A DNA stretch of 13,158 bases from an uncultured Archangium sp. Its GTDB lineage: Bacteria > Myxococcota > Myxococcia > Myxococcales > Myxococcaceae. This document shows, piece after piece, positions 1 through 7,632 of the stretch (position 1 is its first letter; every line of letters starts with the position of its first letter). Below the pieces are notes generated by a model, which was given only the letters and a program-made list of their open reading frames with translations, had not been told where the DNA came from and made no database searches. Made by a program: the position numbers and the translations under genes. The stretch spans positions 1-13,158 of the forward strand of contig CAMLFP010000131.1 in the NCBI GenBank assembly GCA_946479335.1, written 5' to 3'.

Positions 1-1123
1 TCCCGCCGTCGATGGCCGCCATCAGCGCGCCGAATTGCGCGGGCGTGAACTTCACCGCCCCCGGCGATTCCTTCAGCGCGCGAGCGACTTCGCCGATGAA
101 CCAGTTGGCGACCTTCTTCGGCTCCGACTTCGACGCCGCGAGGCACGCCTCAAAGAGCTCCGCAAAGGAGCGCTCCGCGGTCAGCACCCCCGCGTCGTAG
201 TCGGTCAGCTTGAGTTCCTCGACGTAGCGGCGGCGCTTCGCGTCGGGCAACTCCGGCAGCGCAGCCTTCGCGCGCGCGATGTCGGCTTCGCTCACCAGCA
301 GCGGCGGCAAATCAGGCTCCGGGAAATACCGGTAGTCCTGCGCGTCTTCCTTGCTGCGCATCGAACGCGTCTCGTTGCGTGCGACGTCGTAGAGCCGCGT
401 CTCCTGCTCCACCGCTTCGCCGCGCTCGATGAGTTCGACCTGCCGCGCGACCTCGACGCCAATGGCGAGCTTGATGTTTGTAAAAGAATTGAGGTTCTTC
501 AGTTCGCACCTTGTACCGAACTGAGAAGCGCCCTTTCGCATCACCGACACGTTGGCGTCGCAGCGGAAGCTGCCCTCTTCGAGGTTCCCGTCGTTGACGC
601 CGACGTACACCAGAATCTCTCGCAGCTTCTTCAGGTACTCGATGGTGTCATCAGCGCTGCGGAGGTCGGGCTCCGAGACGATCTCCAGCAGCGGCGTGCC
701 CGCTCTGTTCAGATCAACCAGCGTCAGACCATCCACTGCGTCATGTACTGATTTGCCGGCGTCTTCCTCGATGTGGATGCGGCGGATGCGCACGCCCATC
801 ACCTCGCCCCACTCGCAGAGGGGGAACTCCCATTGGGTGATCTGGTAGCCCTTGGGGCTGTCTGGGTAGAAGTAGTGCTTCCGGCTCCACTCGCTGCGCT
901 GGTTGATGCGGCAGTTCAGCGCCAGTCCCGCGCGCATCGCGAGCTCCACCACGCGCTCGTTCAGCACCGGCAGCGCGCCGGGAAAGCCGAGGCACACCGG
1001 CGTGGTGTGCGCGTTCGGCGTGTCGGCGAACGACGTGCCCGCCGTCGAGAACAGCTTCGAGTGGGTCAGCAACTGCGCGTGCACCTCGCAGCCGATGACG
1101 ACCTGGAAGTCCTCGATGCTCAC
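1..1123 (-). CDS. gatB: Aspartyl/glutamyl-tRNA amidotransferase subunit B (GatB), C-terminus cut by window edge
   Basis: GatB binds the mischarged Glu-tRNA(Gln) or Asp-tRNA(Asn), activates the side-chain carboxylate with ATP and transamidates it using ammonia delivered from GatA in the cytoplasmic GatCAB complex. About 374 codons are visible; the family is usually about 475-480 residues, so roughly 100 C-terminal residues (part of the YqeY-like tail) lie outside the window. Family motifs seen in order are [10 protein letters not shown] (residues 9-18, with Cys where Leu is usual), YFYPD followed by GYQITQ (84-97), [17 protein letters not shown] (from 137) and [12 protein letters not shown] (203-214). 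The GTG start overlaps the gatA stop as GTGA. A good Shine-Dalgarno sequence, GGAGG, sits 8 bases upstream inside gatA (1132-1136), which supports this start. It is the last visible gene of the operon. Two short AT-richer stretches (about 479-525 and 728-757) use codons rare in the rest of the gene. Confidence 0.96.
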   Translation of the reverse strand, partial: MSIEDFQVVIGCEVHAQLLTHSKLFSTAGTSFADTPNAHTTPVCLGFPGALPVLNERVVELAMRAGLALNCRINQRSEWSRKHYFYPDSPKGYQITQWEFPLCEWGEVMGVRIRRIHIEEDAGKSVHDAVDGLTLVDLNRAGTPLLEIVSEPDLRSADDTIEYLKKLREILVYVGVNDGNLEEGSFRCDANVSVMRKGASQFGTRCELKNLNSFTNIKLAIGVEVARQVELIERGEAVEQETRLYDVARNETRSMRSKEDAQDYRYFPEPDLPPLLVSEADIARAKAALPELPDAKRRRYVEELKLTDYDAGVLTAERSFAELFEACLAASKSEPKKVANWFIGEVARALKESPGAVKFTPAQFGALMAAIDGG

Positions 1124-2508
1124 AGCGAAGGCCTCCAGTGCTTCAGGTCGCGCGCGTCTTCGATGACCTTCGCCGCGCGGAGCAGCGTCGATTCATCGAA
1201 CGGCCGACCGATGAGCTGCGCGCCGATGGGCAGCCCGCCCGACGACCGCCCCGCAGGCACCGAGACCCCCGGCAGGCCCGCGAGGCTGCAGGGCAACGTC
1301 AGCACATCCATCAAATACATCTGCAGCGGGTCAGCCGACTTCTCGCCGAGCTTCCACGCGCAGACCGGCGAGGTCGCGCTCAGCACCACGTCGACCTCAG
1401 AAGAGACACTCTCGAAGTCGCGGCGGATGAGCGTGCGCACCTGCTGCGCCTTCACGTAGTACGCGTCGTGGTACCCGGCGGAGAGCGCGAAGGTGCCCAG
1501 CATGATGCGTCGCTTCACCTCGGGGCCGAAGCCTTCAGCGCGCGAGCGCTCGTACAACTCACGCAGCTGCTTCACGTCTTTCGCGCGGTGGCCGTAACGA
1601 ACGCCGTCGTAGCGCGCGAGGTTCGACGACGCCTCCGCCGGAGCGATGACGTAGTACGCGGCCAGCGCGTACTTCGTGTGCGGCAGCGAGACCTCACGCA
1701 CCGTCGCGCCGGCCGCTTCGAGCGTCTTCGCCACTTCGCGAATCGCTGCCGAAATCTCCGGGTCCATCCCCTCCACGAAGTACTCACGCGGGAGGCCCAC
1801 GCGCAGGCCCTTCACGCCGCCGTCAGTTCTATACAAAGGCACCGCTTCGGCCGACGACGTTGAATCCTGTACATCGCGACCTGCGATGATCTGCAGCAGC
1901 GCCGCCGCGTCATCGACCGTGCGCGCCATCGGGCCGACCTGGTCGAGCGAGCTCGCGAAGGCCACCACGCCGCTGCGCGAGACGCGCCCCCACGTGGGCT
2001 TGACGCCGACCAGGTTGCAGAAAGCCGCGGGCTGACGAATCGAACCGCCGGTGTCGCTCCCGAGCGCGCTGACGACGAAACCGGCCGCCACCGCCGCCGC
2101 CGAGCCACCGGAGCTCCCGCCGGGCGTGCGCTCGAGGTCGTACGGGTTGCGCGTCTTCTGGAACGCGGACGACTCCGTGGAGCTGCCCATCGCGAACTCG
2201 TCGAGGTTCGTCTTGCCGATGATGACCGCGCCGGCGGCCCTCAAACGAGACACCACCGTCGCGTCTTGTACAGGAATGAAACCGGAGAGCATCCGGCTGC
2301 CGGCGGTCGTCTCCAGCCCGCGCGTGAGGATGTTGTCCTTCACCGCGACCGGCACGCCGTCCAGCGCGCTCAACTTGGTGGCGCGCGCGTCCGACTCCGC
2401 GGCGGCCTTCAGCGCGCCTTCTTCATCGACCCGCAGGAACGCACCGACGCGCGAATCCACCTCGCGGATGCGCTGCAGCGCCGCCTGCGTCGCCTCGACC
2501 GCGCTCAC
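1120..2508 (-). CDS. gatA: Aspartyl/glutamyl-tRNA amidotransferase subunit A (GatA, amidase)
   Basis: GatA is the glutaminase of GatCAB; it releases ammonia from glutamine for GatB. The 462-residue protein has the amidase-signature Ser-cisSer-Lys triad: Lys57 in VAVKDNI, cis-Ser132 in TPGGSSGGS and nucleophile Ser156 in GSDTGGS. The spacing matches the Lys79/Ser154/Ser178 triad of Staphylococcus aureus GatA exactly, but every residue is shifted by 22, so the N-terminus is about 22 residues shorter than usual. The GTG start overlaps the gatC stop as GTGA. An in-frame TAG (2533-2535) lies nine codons upstream with no start codon between, so the reading frame cannot be extended. No clear Shine-Dalgarno sequence precedes the start; translation probably depends on coupling to gatC. 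AT-richer rare-codon patches occur near 1822-1875 and 2262-2284. Confidence 0.97.
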   Translation of the reverse strand: MSAVEATQAALQRIREVDSRVGAFLRVDEEGALKAAAESDARATKLSALDGVPVAVKDNILTRGLETTAGSRMLSGFIPVQDATVVSRLRAAGAVIIGKTNLDEFAMGSSTESSAFQKTRNPYDLERTPGGSSGGSAAAVAAGFVVSALGSDTGGSIRQPAAFCNLVGVKPTWGRVSRSGVVAFASSLDQVGPMARTVDDAAALLQIIAGRDVQDSTSSAEAVPLYRTDGGVKGLRVGLPREYFVEGMDPEISAAIREVAKTLEAAGATVREVSLPHTKYALAAYYVIAPAEASSNLARYDGVRYGHRAKDVKQLRELYERSRAEGFGPEVKRRIMLGTFALSAGYHDAYYVKAQQVRTLIRRDFESVSSEVDVVLSATSPVCAWKLGEKSADPLQMYLMDVLTLPCSLAGLPGVSVPAGRSSGGLPIGAQLIGRPFDESTLLRAAKVIEDARDLKHWRPSL

Positions 2509-2792
2509 TCGATGACCCGGGGAATGGCGAAGCTACCGTCGTGCTTCACGGGTGCATTCTGGAGCGCCTCGTCGACCGACAGCTCGCCGCGCGCTTCATC
2601 GGGCCGCGTCGCGGCCGCCGCCTGTTGCCCGAACACGGTGGGAGGCACGCCCGTGGTGTCCACCGCGGCGAGTTGCTCCACGGCGTCGAGCACCTGCGAG
2701 AGCTGTTCGCCGAAGCGCGCCTCTTCATCAGCCGACAGCGCGAGGCGCGCCAGCTTCGCCACGTGCTTCACCTGCGCGGGGCCCAGCTTCAT
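2505..2792 (-). CDS. gatC: Aspartyl/glutamyl-tRNA amidotransferase subunit C (GatC)
   Basis: GatC is the small subunit that wraps around the GatA-GatB interface and stabilises the complex. The 95-residue product has the usual length and layout: an N-terminal helix ([20 protein letters not shown]), a second helix containing [11 protein letters not shown], the linker GVPPTVF, then [19 protein letters not shown] and a C-terminal FAIPRVIE that matches the usual F.VP.VI(E) ending. The ATG start overlaps the stop of the upstream zinc-ribbon/TPR gene as ATGA, and its own stop overlaps the gatA start as GTGA. Only a weak purine stretch (CTGAAGAA) precedes the start. The gatC-gatA-gatB order is the common bacterial one. 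Confidence 0.95.
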   Translation of the reverse strand: MKLGPAQVKHVAKLARLALSADEEARFGEQLSQVLDAVEQLAAVDTTGVPPTVFGQQAAAATRPDEARGELSVDEALQNAPVKHDGSFAIPRVIE

Positions 2793-4195
2793 TTCTTCAG
2801 CCGCTCGATGCCGTTGCGCGCCACCGCAGCCTCCGGGCCGTCAGGGAGCACCTCGAGGTACTTCTCGTAGTACTCGACGGCCTTCGCGTTGTTGCCGCTC
2901 GTGCGCTGCGCTTCGGCCATGCCCATGATGGCGGGCCCGTAGCGGCGGTTGAGCTTCAACGCCTCGGTGAACGCCGCGATGGCCGCGCTGGGGTTGGCCA
3001 TGTCGAGGAGGCACAGGCCCTTGCCCGCGTACGGCTCGGCGCGGTCGGGCTTCAGGTCGCTCGCCTTGTCGTAATAGTCGAGCGCGGCCTCCGCCTTCTC
3101 ACGGTTGCGCAGGCGGTCGGCGGTGCGGAGGTAGTACTCGTAGGTCTTCGGCTCCGACACGCCCGCATCGGGCACGCCCGCGTCGATGGTCGGTGCACCG
3201 GCGTCGACCTCGAGAGCGCCCGCGTCGGCCTCCATCACGCCGGCGTCTTCGGCGACCGTACCGGCATCGACCTCGGGCTCACCCGCGTCGACTTCACCGG
3301 CGTCGACCTCGGCGACCGGCACCACCGGCGGGGTGGGCGGCGTCATCGCGCGCGTGCGGAGCTCTTCATCGAGGCGCTCCTGTTCGCGCAGCTGCGGCTC
3401 GTAGATGCCGAAGTAGTACCCGACGCCGCCACCGACCAGCAGGCCGACGATGACCAGCGCGATCCACTTCCCGCTGCCGCCGCGCTTCACGTTCTGCAGC
3501 TCGGCGGGCGTCAACGCGCTGGGCGACGAGCGCGGCACCGCGCCGAAGCGCGCGCCCGGGAGCGTCTCGGTGACGCCCTTGTCGCCGAAGCCGAGGTCTC
3601 TGTCGGTCTCGCGCTTCTTCGGAGGCGCGACGTCGGTCGGCACCAGCTGCTCCGGGGGCGGCGTCGAGAAGTTCCCGCCCTTCCAGGTGTCGGTGATCTT
3701 CGCGGGCTGCGCGGGCATCGACGGCGGAGGTGGCGGGGGCGGTTGCGGCGCCGCGGGGATGGTGGCTGCGGCCTGGCGCTGGTTCGCGGCGGCCTCGGCG
3801 AGGGCGCGGCCCTTGCTGGCGTCGTCGTAGATTTGAAAGAAGCTCCCCAGCTCGGGGATATCGCCCAGCCGCTTCCACGTCTCGCCGGTCAGCGAGATTT
3901 CGTCTTCGCGGTGCACCTTGCCCTCGATGATCCACTTCTGGAGCATCGTCAGGTCACGGCAGGGGAAGCTCCCGCGCGGGGTGCGGATCTTCCACTCGCG
4001 GCTCGGCGGCGGTGGCGGCAGCGTCGCTGACGCGATGGCATCACCGGGCCCGGCCGGGAGCGTCACCACCAATGACTTCTTCTTCACCCGGAAGACATGG
4101 CCACAGGTGGCGCACTTCACCGTCACGCCGTCTTCAGTGACGCGGGAATCGTCGAGCTCGTACTCGGTCTGGCACTTCGGACAACCGACATCCAT
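2789..4195 (-). CDS. Membrane-anchored zinc-ribbon / GYF-like / TPR protein
   Basis: The 468-residue protein is modular. Residues 4-36 form an MJ0042-type zinc ribbon with Cys5, Cys8, Cys28 and Cys31. Residues 67-124 resemble a GYF_2-type adaptor domain (RGSFPCRDL, EGKV, GETWKRLGDI). A proline-rich linker with runs of five to seven prolines follows. One transmembrane segment spans about 244-264 (WIALVIVGLLVGGGVGYYFG), then comes an Asp-Ala-Gly repeat linker (297-345), and about three TPR units occupy 352-467. There is no signal peptide, so the zinc ribbon and GYF domain should be cytoplasmic and the TPRs periplasmic. This recalls the cytoplasmic ZnR-GYF-membrane layout of the myxobacterial gliding protein GltJ (AgmX), but this protein is shorter and has no TonB-like end; orthology is not claimed. 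It is the first gene of the operon with gatCAB. The partner and function are unknown, and no good Shine-Dalgarno sequence is seen before its ATG. Confidence 0.85.
   Translation of the reverse strand: MDVGCPKCQTEYELDDSRVTEDGVTVKCATCGHVFRVKKKSLVVTLPAGPGDAIASATLPPPPPSREWKIRTPRGSFPCRDLTMLQKWIIEGKVHREDEISLTGETWKRLGDIPELGSFFQIYDDASKGRALAEAAANQRQAAATIPAAPQPPPPPPPSMPAQPAKITDTWKGGNFSTPPPEQLVPTDVAPPKKRETDRDLGFGDKGVTETLPGARFGAVPRSSPSALTPAELQNVKRGGSGKWIALVIVGLLVGGGVGYYFGIYEPQLREQERLDEELRTRAMTPPTPPVVPVAEVDAGEVDAGEPEVDAGTVAEDAGVMEADAGALEVDAGAPTIDAGVPDAGVSEPKTYEYYLRTADRLRNREKAEAALDYYDKASDLKPDRAEPYAGKGLCLLDMANPSAAIAAFTEALKLNRRYGPAIMGMAEAQRTSGNNAKAVEYYEKYLEVLPDGPEAAVARNGIERLKK
3161..3307 (-). repeat. Asp-Ala-Gly (xDAG) repeat-coding stretch
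   Basis: This segment of the zinc-ribbon/TPR gene encodes eight xDAG units (VDAG four times, then EDAG, ADAG, IDAG and PDAG variants) at residues 297-345. They separate the membrane segment from the TPR domain. The units are irregularly spaced by 1-4 residues. The stretch probably acts as an extended periplasmic spacer and may vary in copy number between strains. Confidence 0.8.
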
Positions 4196-4334
4196 GGGAG
4201 GTCGAGACCGTAGATCAGCGCGGGCGGAGACGTCGGGTTTTGCGCGTCGCCAGAACGCCAGCCGAAAAATTGCGCGATCGGCGGCGAAACCTAAGGTGGC
4301 CCCCTGATTCAGCCTTCTACAGGGGTGTCACCGC
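4196..4334. promoter_or_regulatory. Divergent intergenic region between the gat operon and ftsK
   Basis: These 139 bases separate two divergent transcription units, so both promoters are expected here. The region is locally more AT-rich than the genes (GCCGAAAAATTG at 4261-4272). A weak plus-strand candidate is TTGCGC (4270-4275), then 16 bases, then TAAGGT (4292-4297); it matches the housekeeping consensus poorly. The ftsK start is preceded by AGGGG (4321-4325) with a 9-base spacer, a plausible ribosome binding site. I see no convincing promoter or ribosome binding site for the minus-strand operon. The promoter placement is inference. Confidence 0.4.
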
Positions 4335-7300
4335 ATGTCTGTCAAACGCAAGGGCGAGAGGTCGCTGCTGTCGAAGCAGGAGATCGCCACGCGTCGCAAA
4401 GCCCTGACGCAAAAGAAGATCCAGCGGCAGGGAGGCACCGGCCGCCGCGCCATCGCCGGCGTCTTCGTGCTCGCGTTCTCGGTGCTGTCTTTCCTCTCGG
4501 TCGCGACCTTCGACGCGCGTGACCGCATCGGCCCGGGCTTCAAGAACGCGGTGGGCCCCGTGGGGCACGCCATCGCCGAGGGCCTCCGTGGCCTGCTGGG
4601 CGTCTGCGCCTTCGTGCTGCCGATGGTGGGCATGTACGTCGCGGGCCTGCTGTTCGTCGGCAACCGCGAGAAGCGCCGCTGGCCGCAGATGGTGTCGCTG
4701 ACGCTGCTGCTCATCTCCGGTGCGGTGCTCTCGCAGCTGATGTTCACCGAAGACGCGTCGTGGGCGCACGCGCCGGGCGGCCTCATCGGCCGTGAGCTGG
4801 GCGGCATGCTGACCGCGCTGTTCTCCACCGTGGGCACCGTGGTGCTGGTGGGCGCCATCGCCGCGACGGCGTTCATCGTCGGCACCGAGTTCGCGTTCTT
4901 GAAGCTGGTCGGCTGGCTGGGCGCGAAGGCGCAGGTGGGCTTCGAGTGGCTCAAGGCGTGGGCCGCGGGCTTCATGGAGCAGCAGAAGGAGCGCTACGCG
5001 CAGCGCAAGCTGGCCGCCGAGAAGGCCGCTGAAGAAGACGCCGAGTTCCTCGCGCAGCTCGAAGCCGAAGAGGCGGAGCTCGCCGAGCTGGAGGCCGCGG
5101 CCAGCGAGGCCGAGGAGGCCGCCGATGAAGCCGACCGCGCCGTCGCCGAGAAGGAGAACCTGCGGCTGGCGGACCTCGCCGAGAAGGAGCGCCTGAAGGC
5201 CGAGCGCGAGAAGGCCATCGTCGAGCGTGAGGCCGCGCGCATCGCCCGTGAAGCGCTGAAGGTCGCGCGCGCGAACCAGAAGGAGAACCGGCAGAACGTG
5301 GCCGCCGCGCTCGCGCCGTCGCTCATGGCGGAGCTCCAGCCCTCGCCCGCCGCGCCCGCGCCGCAGCCCGCGCCCGCGCTCAACGGCGACCCCGCGTGGA
5401 CCGCCGCGTTCCTCCAGCCGAAGCCGTCGGTGCCGACGCTGTCTCAAGACCTGCTGCAGTCGGTGCCTCCGCCGCGCCGCGTGCCGAACATCGTCGAGGC
5501 GCCCAACGCGCAGCCCGCGCCGGTCGCGGAGTCACTCGCCGCGACCACCCAGATCGCCGCGATGACCGCCGAGGCCGCGCCGGTTGCGACCCTGGCTGAA
5601 TCGATGGCCGCCATCGCTCCGGCCGACGCGACCGCGCTGGCGAAGGTGCCGCTCATCGTCGAGCCCAAGGCGCCGCCCAAGCCGACCAAGAAGGAGCCGA
5701 AGGAGGAGTTCCTCTTCACCGATGGCCGCAGCTCGTGGGAGCTGCCGCCGCTCGACCTGTTGAACAACGTGACCACGCAGCGCACGCAGGTCGACAAGGC
5801 CGTCTACCTGGAGATCGCCGCGCGCCTCACCGCGAAGCTGAAGGACTTCTCCATCGACGGCGAGGTGGTCGAGATCCGCCCGGGTCCGGTGATCACGATG
5901 TACGAGTTCAAGCCCGCCGCGGGCGTGAAGGTGAGCCGCATCGCCGGCCTCGCCGATGACATCGCGATGGCGCTCGAAGCGAAGAGCGTGCGCATCCTCG
6001 CGCCCATCCCCGGCAAGGGCGTGGTCGGCGTCGAGGTGCCGAACCCCACCCGCGAGATGGTGTACCTCAAGGAGATCGCCGAGCAGGACGCGTTCCAGAA
6101 GTCGCAGTCGCGCCTCACGATGTGCCTCGGCAAGGACACCGAGGGCATGCCGTACATCCTCGACCTGGCGAAGGCGCCGCACATGCTCATCGCCGGCACC
6201 ACGGGCTCCGGTAAGTCGGTGGGCGTCAACACGATGATCATGTCGATGCTGCTGAAGAGCACGCCCGAAGAGGTGCGCTTCATCATGGTCGACCCGAAGA
6301 TGCTCGAGCTCTCCGTGTACGAGGGCATCCCGCATCTGCTGCTCCCCGTCGTCACCGACGTGCGCAAGGCGTCGATCGCCCTGCAGTGGGCCGTCGACGA
6401 GATGGAACGCCGCTACAAGATGCTGTCGGAAGCCAAGGTGCGGAACATCGGCGAGTTCAACGCGCTGGTGGCGAAGGAGCAGGCCGAGAAGCGCGCCTCC
6501 CAGCAGGTCGTCGACGCGAAGCCGGTGTCCATCAAGCCCGCGAAGACCGTCGCCTCTCACCCCGACCCTCTCCCCACGGGAGAGGGAGTTGCGGCCGAGC
6601 CGCCGAAGAAGAAGCGCCGCATGCTGATCGTCGACGTGGCCGACCCGGCCGCCGAAGCGTCTGCAGCGCAGCCTCCGCCCGAGGCGGCGTTCGGCGTCGC
6701 GGCCCCGAAGGACGAGGTCGAAGACATCCGCGAGGCAGTCGAGGCCGAAGAGGCGGCGCCCGTGGAGGCCAGCACGCCCCTCGAGGAGAACGCGGAGATC
6801 CGCGTCGACCCCGAGCTGCACGAGCAGGAAGCCGCGCCCGTCGTGGAAGCGTCGGCCGAACTCCCGAAGGCCGAGGGCGAGGAGCGCAAGAAGCTCCCGT
6901 ACATCGTGGTGGTGGTCGACGAGTTCGCCGACCTGATGATGCAGGCCGCGAAGGAGGTCGAGACGAGCATCGCGCGCATCGCCCAGAAGGCGCGCGCCGC
7001 CGGCATCCACCTCATGCTGGCCACGCAGCGCCCGTCGACCGACGTGGTCACCGGCGTCATCAAGGCCAACTTCCCCACGCGCATCAGCTTCAGCCTGCGC
7101 AGCAAGCCCGACTCGATGACCATCATCGGCACGGTGGGCGCCGAGGCGCTGCTGGGCAACGGCGACATGCTGGTGATGCCGCCGACCAGCGCCACGCTGC
7201 AGCGCGCGCACGGTTGCTACGTCTCGAACGAAGAGATCGAGAAGGTGGTCAACCACCTCAAGGCGCAGGGCAAGCCGGTGTACGACGAGAACATCTTGAA

Positions 7301-7571
7301 GCCGCGCGACGAAGAAGGCGCCGAAGGTGCCGACGCGGACGACGGCGTGAAGGACGAGCTCTACGATCAGGCCCTCGCCATCGTCAGCGAGATGAAGACC
7401 GTCTCCATCTCGATTCTGCAGCGCAAGATGAGCATCGGGTACAACCGCTCGGCGCGCATGATTGAGCGCATGGAGCGCGAAGGCCTCGTCGGCCCGGCGA
7501 ACGGCATGAAGCCGCGCGACGTGCTCATCAAGCCCATCGGGCAGATGCCCGGCGCCGGCGCGATGATGTGA
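4335..7571 (+). CDS. ftsK: FtsK/SpoIIIE-type DNA translocase
   Basis: This is a septum-located ATPase that pumps chromosomal DNA during division. The 1078-residue protein begins with a basic cytoplasmic tail, then four membrane segments (about 38-58, 86-108, 117-137, 163-185). A long Ala/Glu/Lys coiled coil (about 214-315) and a Pro/Ala-rich linker lead to the conserved core from about residue 457. Walker A is GTTGSGKS (621-628) and Walker B is in IVVVVDEFADLMM (Asp862, Glu863). The winged-helix gamma domain that reads polar DNA sequences spans about 1007-1070 (QRKMSIGYNRSARMIERMER). Between VRNIGEFN (702-709) and Walker B lies a segment of about 145 residues, against roughly 35 in E. coli FtsK; it is acidic and proline-rich and contains an in-frame REP-like repeat. 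The usual DSRTILD motif reads DSMTIIG (926-932). The gene is monocistronic by layout, with an AGGGG ribosome binding site and a hairpin downstream. Confidence 0.96.
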   Translation: MSVKRKGERSLLSKQEIATRRKALTQKKIQRQGGTGRRAIAGVFVLAFSVLSFLSVATFDARDRIGPGFKNAVGPVGHAIAEGLRGLLGVCAFVLPMVGMYVAGLLFVGNREKRRWPQMVSLTLLLISGAVLSQLMFTEDASWAHAPGGLIGRELGGMLTALFSTVGTVVLVGAIAATAFIVGTEFAFLKLVGWLGAKAQVGFEWLKAWAAGFMEQQKERYAQRKLAAEKAAEEDAEFLAQLEAEEAELAELEAAASEAEEAADEADRAVAEKENLRLADLAEKERLKAEREKAIVEREAARIAREALKVARANQKENRQNVAAALAPSLMAELQPSPAAPAPQPAPALNGDPAWTAAFLQPKPSVPTLSQDLLQSVPPPRRVPNIVEAPNAQPAPVAESLAATTQIAAMTAEAAPVATLAESMAAIAPADATALAKVPLIVEPKAPPKPTKKEPKEEFLFTDGRSSWELPPLDLLNNVTTQRTQVDKAVYLEIAARLTAKLKDFSIDGEVVEIRPGPVITMYEFKPAAGVKVSRIAGLADDIAMALEAKSVRILAPIPGKGVVGVEVPNPTREMVYLKEIAEQDAFQKSQSRLTMCLGKDTEGMPYILDLAKAPHMLIAGTTGSGKSVGVNTMIMSMLLKSTPEEVRFIMVDPKMLELSVYEGIPHLLLPVVTDVRKASIALQWAVDEMERRYKMLSEAKVRNIGEFNALVAKEQAEKRASQQVVDAKPVSIKPAKTVASHPDPLPTGEGVAAEPPKKKRRMLIVDVADPAAEASAAQPPPEAAFGVAAPKDEVEDIREAVEAEEAAPVEASTPLEENAEIRVDPELHEQEAAPVVEASAELPKAEGEERKKLPYIVVVVDEFADLMMQAAKEVETSIARIAQKARAAGIHLMLATQRPSTDVVTGVIKANFPTRISFSLRSKPDSMTIIGTVGAEALLGNGDMLVMPPTSATLQRAHGCYVSNEEIEKVVNHLKAQGKPVYDENILKPRDEEGAEGADADDGVKDELYDQALAIVSEMKTVSISILQRKMSIGYNRSARMIERMEREGLVGPANGMKPRDVLIKPIGQMPGAGAMM
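6553..6588. repeat. REP-like palindromic repeat inside ftsK
   Basis: A perfect inverted repeat, CCCTCTCCC (6566-6574) and GGGAGAGGG (6578-6586) with a 3-base loop, follows CCTCTCACCCCGA. This resembles the dispersed repeat family of high-GC proteobacterial and myxobacterial genomes that reads as (S)(P)HPDPLPxGEG when translated. Here it is translated in frame as SHPDPLPTGEG (residues 741-751 of FtsK). Family assignment is from memory of the motif; copy number in this genome cannot be seen from one window. Confidence 0.75.
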
Positions 7572-7595
7572 CGCGCTGAACAGCACGCTGCACCG

Positions 7596-7632
7596 CACGC
7601 CGCCTCGGAGCCTCCGAGCGCGGCGTGTTTCG
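7596..7632 (+). terminator. Intrinsic-type terminator after ftsK
   Basis: An 8-bp outer stem, CACGCCGC (7596-7603) with GCGGCGTG (7620-7627), encloses an inner stem CTCGGA/TCCGAG (7604-7609 with 7613-7618), with one bulged base and a 3-base loop. A short T-rich tail (TGTTTCGTT) follows on the plus strand. It starts 25 bases after the ftsK stop, and the stem is followed at once by the stop of the convergent acetyltransferase gene. The stem could also stop minus-strand transcription, but no T tract follows in that direction. Confidence 0.7.

Noticed and set aside
2552..4030. Plus-strand open frame of 492 codons opposite gatC and the zinc-ribbon/TPR gene
   Set aside because: It crosses two well-supported minus-strand genes, is rich in Arg/Ala/Pro/His and has no recognisable domain.
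6462..6893. Frameshift or assembly error as the cause of the ftsK insertion
   Set aside because: The frame is open throughout, both flanks continue in the same frame with correct motifs, and codon use in the insertion has the same G/C-ending preference.
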